Below, in pieces: positions 63,754 through 64,000 of a stretch of DNA of 64,000 nt. Both the position numbers and the translations under genes were made by a program. This stretch comes from Clostridia bacterium (GTDB lineage: Bacteria > Bacillota > Clostridia > Acetivibrionales > DSM-2933). Below the pieces are notes generated by a model. The model worked only from the letters and a program-made list of their open reading frames with translations. It searched no databases and was not told the origin of the DNA. How positions within the stretch are numbered: the stretch's first letter is position 1; every line of letters starts with the position of its first letter. The stretch spans positions 62,001 through 126,000 of the forward strand of contig JAOABQ010000048.1 of the NCBI GenBank assembly GCA_026418275.1, given 5' to 3'.

Positions 63754-64000
63754 CTATATATTTAAAACATGCTCCATAAACCGGCCGATTTTTTCAATGG
63801 CACGATTTGCCTCCGGTACATCCTCTACCCATGCCTGAAATACATGCCACATTTCATTCCATATATCCAACCGGACGTCAACGCCGGCAGCTTTTGCTTT
63901 TTCAGCCACGCGTATTGAGTCACTCAGCAGCAGCTCATCACTTCCTACCTGAATCAGTAAGGGAGGAAATCCTTCAAATTCACCGTAAACGGGAGAAATA
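63754..64000 (-). CDS. Alpha/beta hydrolase (HSL-like esterase family), C-terminal part, cut by window edge
   Basis: 82 residues visible, ending FMEHVLNI then TAG. GEFEGFPPLLIQVGSDELLL carries the catalytic Asp region (GSDELLLSDS) and IWNEMWHVFQAW the catalytic His (H-V-F), both in the arrangement of the alpha/beta hydrolase-3 (hormone-sensitive lipase) family. The nucleophile region lies beyond the window. It is on the same strand as, and 50 bp upstream of, the NRPS gene, so it is probably in the same operon. It could be the missing releasing hydrolase or a tailoring esterase. Confidence 0.85.
   Translation of the reverse strand, partial: ISPVYGEFEGFPPLLIQVGSDELLLSDSIRVAEKAKAAGVDVRLDIWNEMWHVFQAWVEDVPEANRAIEKIGRFMEHVLNI

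Noticed and set aside
1..64000. CRISPR arrays, insertion sequences, phage genes, tRNA or rRNA genes
   Set aside because: None seen: no regularly spaced short repeats outside the LRR gene, no transposase or integrase motifs, no recognisable tRNA cloverleaf.

Overview
The window looks like a chromosomal segment of an anaerobic, cellulosome-type Firmicute of the Acetivibrio / Clostridium thermocellum group. The evidence is low-to-moderate GC, B. subtilis/Clostridium-like gene order (ylmE-sepF-ylmG-ylmH-divIVA-ileS, and tepA-ylzJ-ftsK), a type II cohesin, and two proteins ending in a CipA-like X-module plus type II dockerin. All assignments come from reading the sequence; no database search was possible.

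Layout. 0-1 kb: the 3' part of mtnA (methionine salvage). 1.1-8.4 kb: three exported surface proteins that share modules: copper-amine-oxidase-like repeats + LRR + transglutaminase + propeller; type II cohesin + copper-amine-oxidase-like repeats; and LRR + X-module + type II dockerin with 429-bp internal repeats. A decayed TPR-like gene end lies between the last two. 8.6-18.4 kb: housekeeping genes (aroB, ileS with two promoters and an Ile T-box, divIVA, ylmH, ylmG, sepF, yggS, an HlyD-like protein, a methionine gamma-lyase-like enzyme). 18.4-28.5 kb: a GH13 alpha-glycosidase, an RluA-type pseudouridine synthase, an unknown Cys-rich protein, a TetR-MMPL efflux operon with a perfect 34-bp palindromic operator, and a GH18 chitinase with two chitin-binding modules and an X-module-type II dockerin. 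28.6-42.7 kb: hybrid histidine kinase, YgiQ-type radical SAM protein, membrane TPR protein, FtsK/SpoIIIE, YlzJ, TepA, a LacI-like sensor-GGDEF protein and DNA-3-methyladenine glycosylase I.

43.0-64.0 kb: a hybrid lipo-NRPS/PKS biosynthetic cluster, all on the minus strand and running off the right edge. In transcription order it encodes an alpha/beta hydrolase (partial), FAAL-ACP-C-A-PCP, KS-AT*-KR-ACP, KS-AT*-KR*-ACP, a GT4 glycosyltransferase, a free-standing condensation/epimerisation-type protein, a membrane-anchored penicillin-acylase-family hydrolase and a GT1 glycosyltransferase. Both PKS acyltransferase domains have lost the catalytic Ser and the small subdomain carrying the His, so extender loading must come from elsewhere. 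The second KR lacks the NADPH motif and the catalytic Tyr. No thioesterase is present. A reasonable model is a fatty acid activated by the FAAL, joined to one amino acid, extended twice, released unconventionally, glycosylated, and possibly trimmed of its acyl chain outside the cell by the acylase. This cluster, and the cohesin/dockerin surface set at 1-8 kb, are the most interesting parts of the window.
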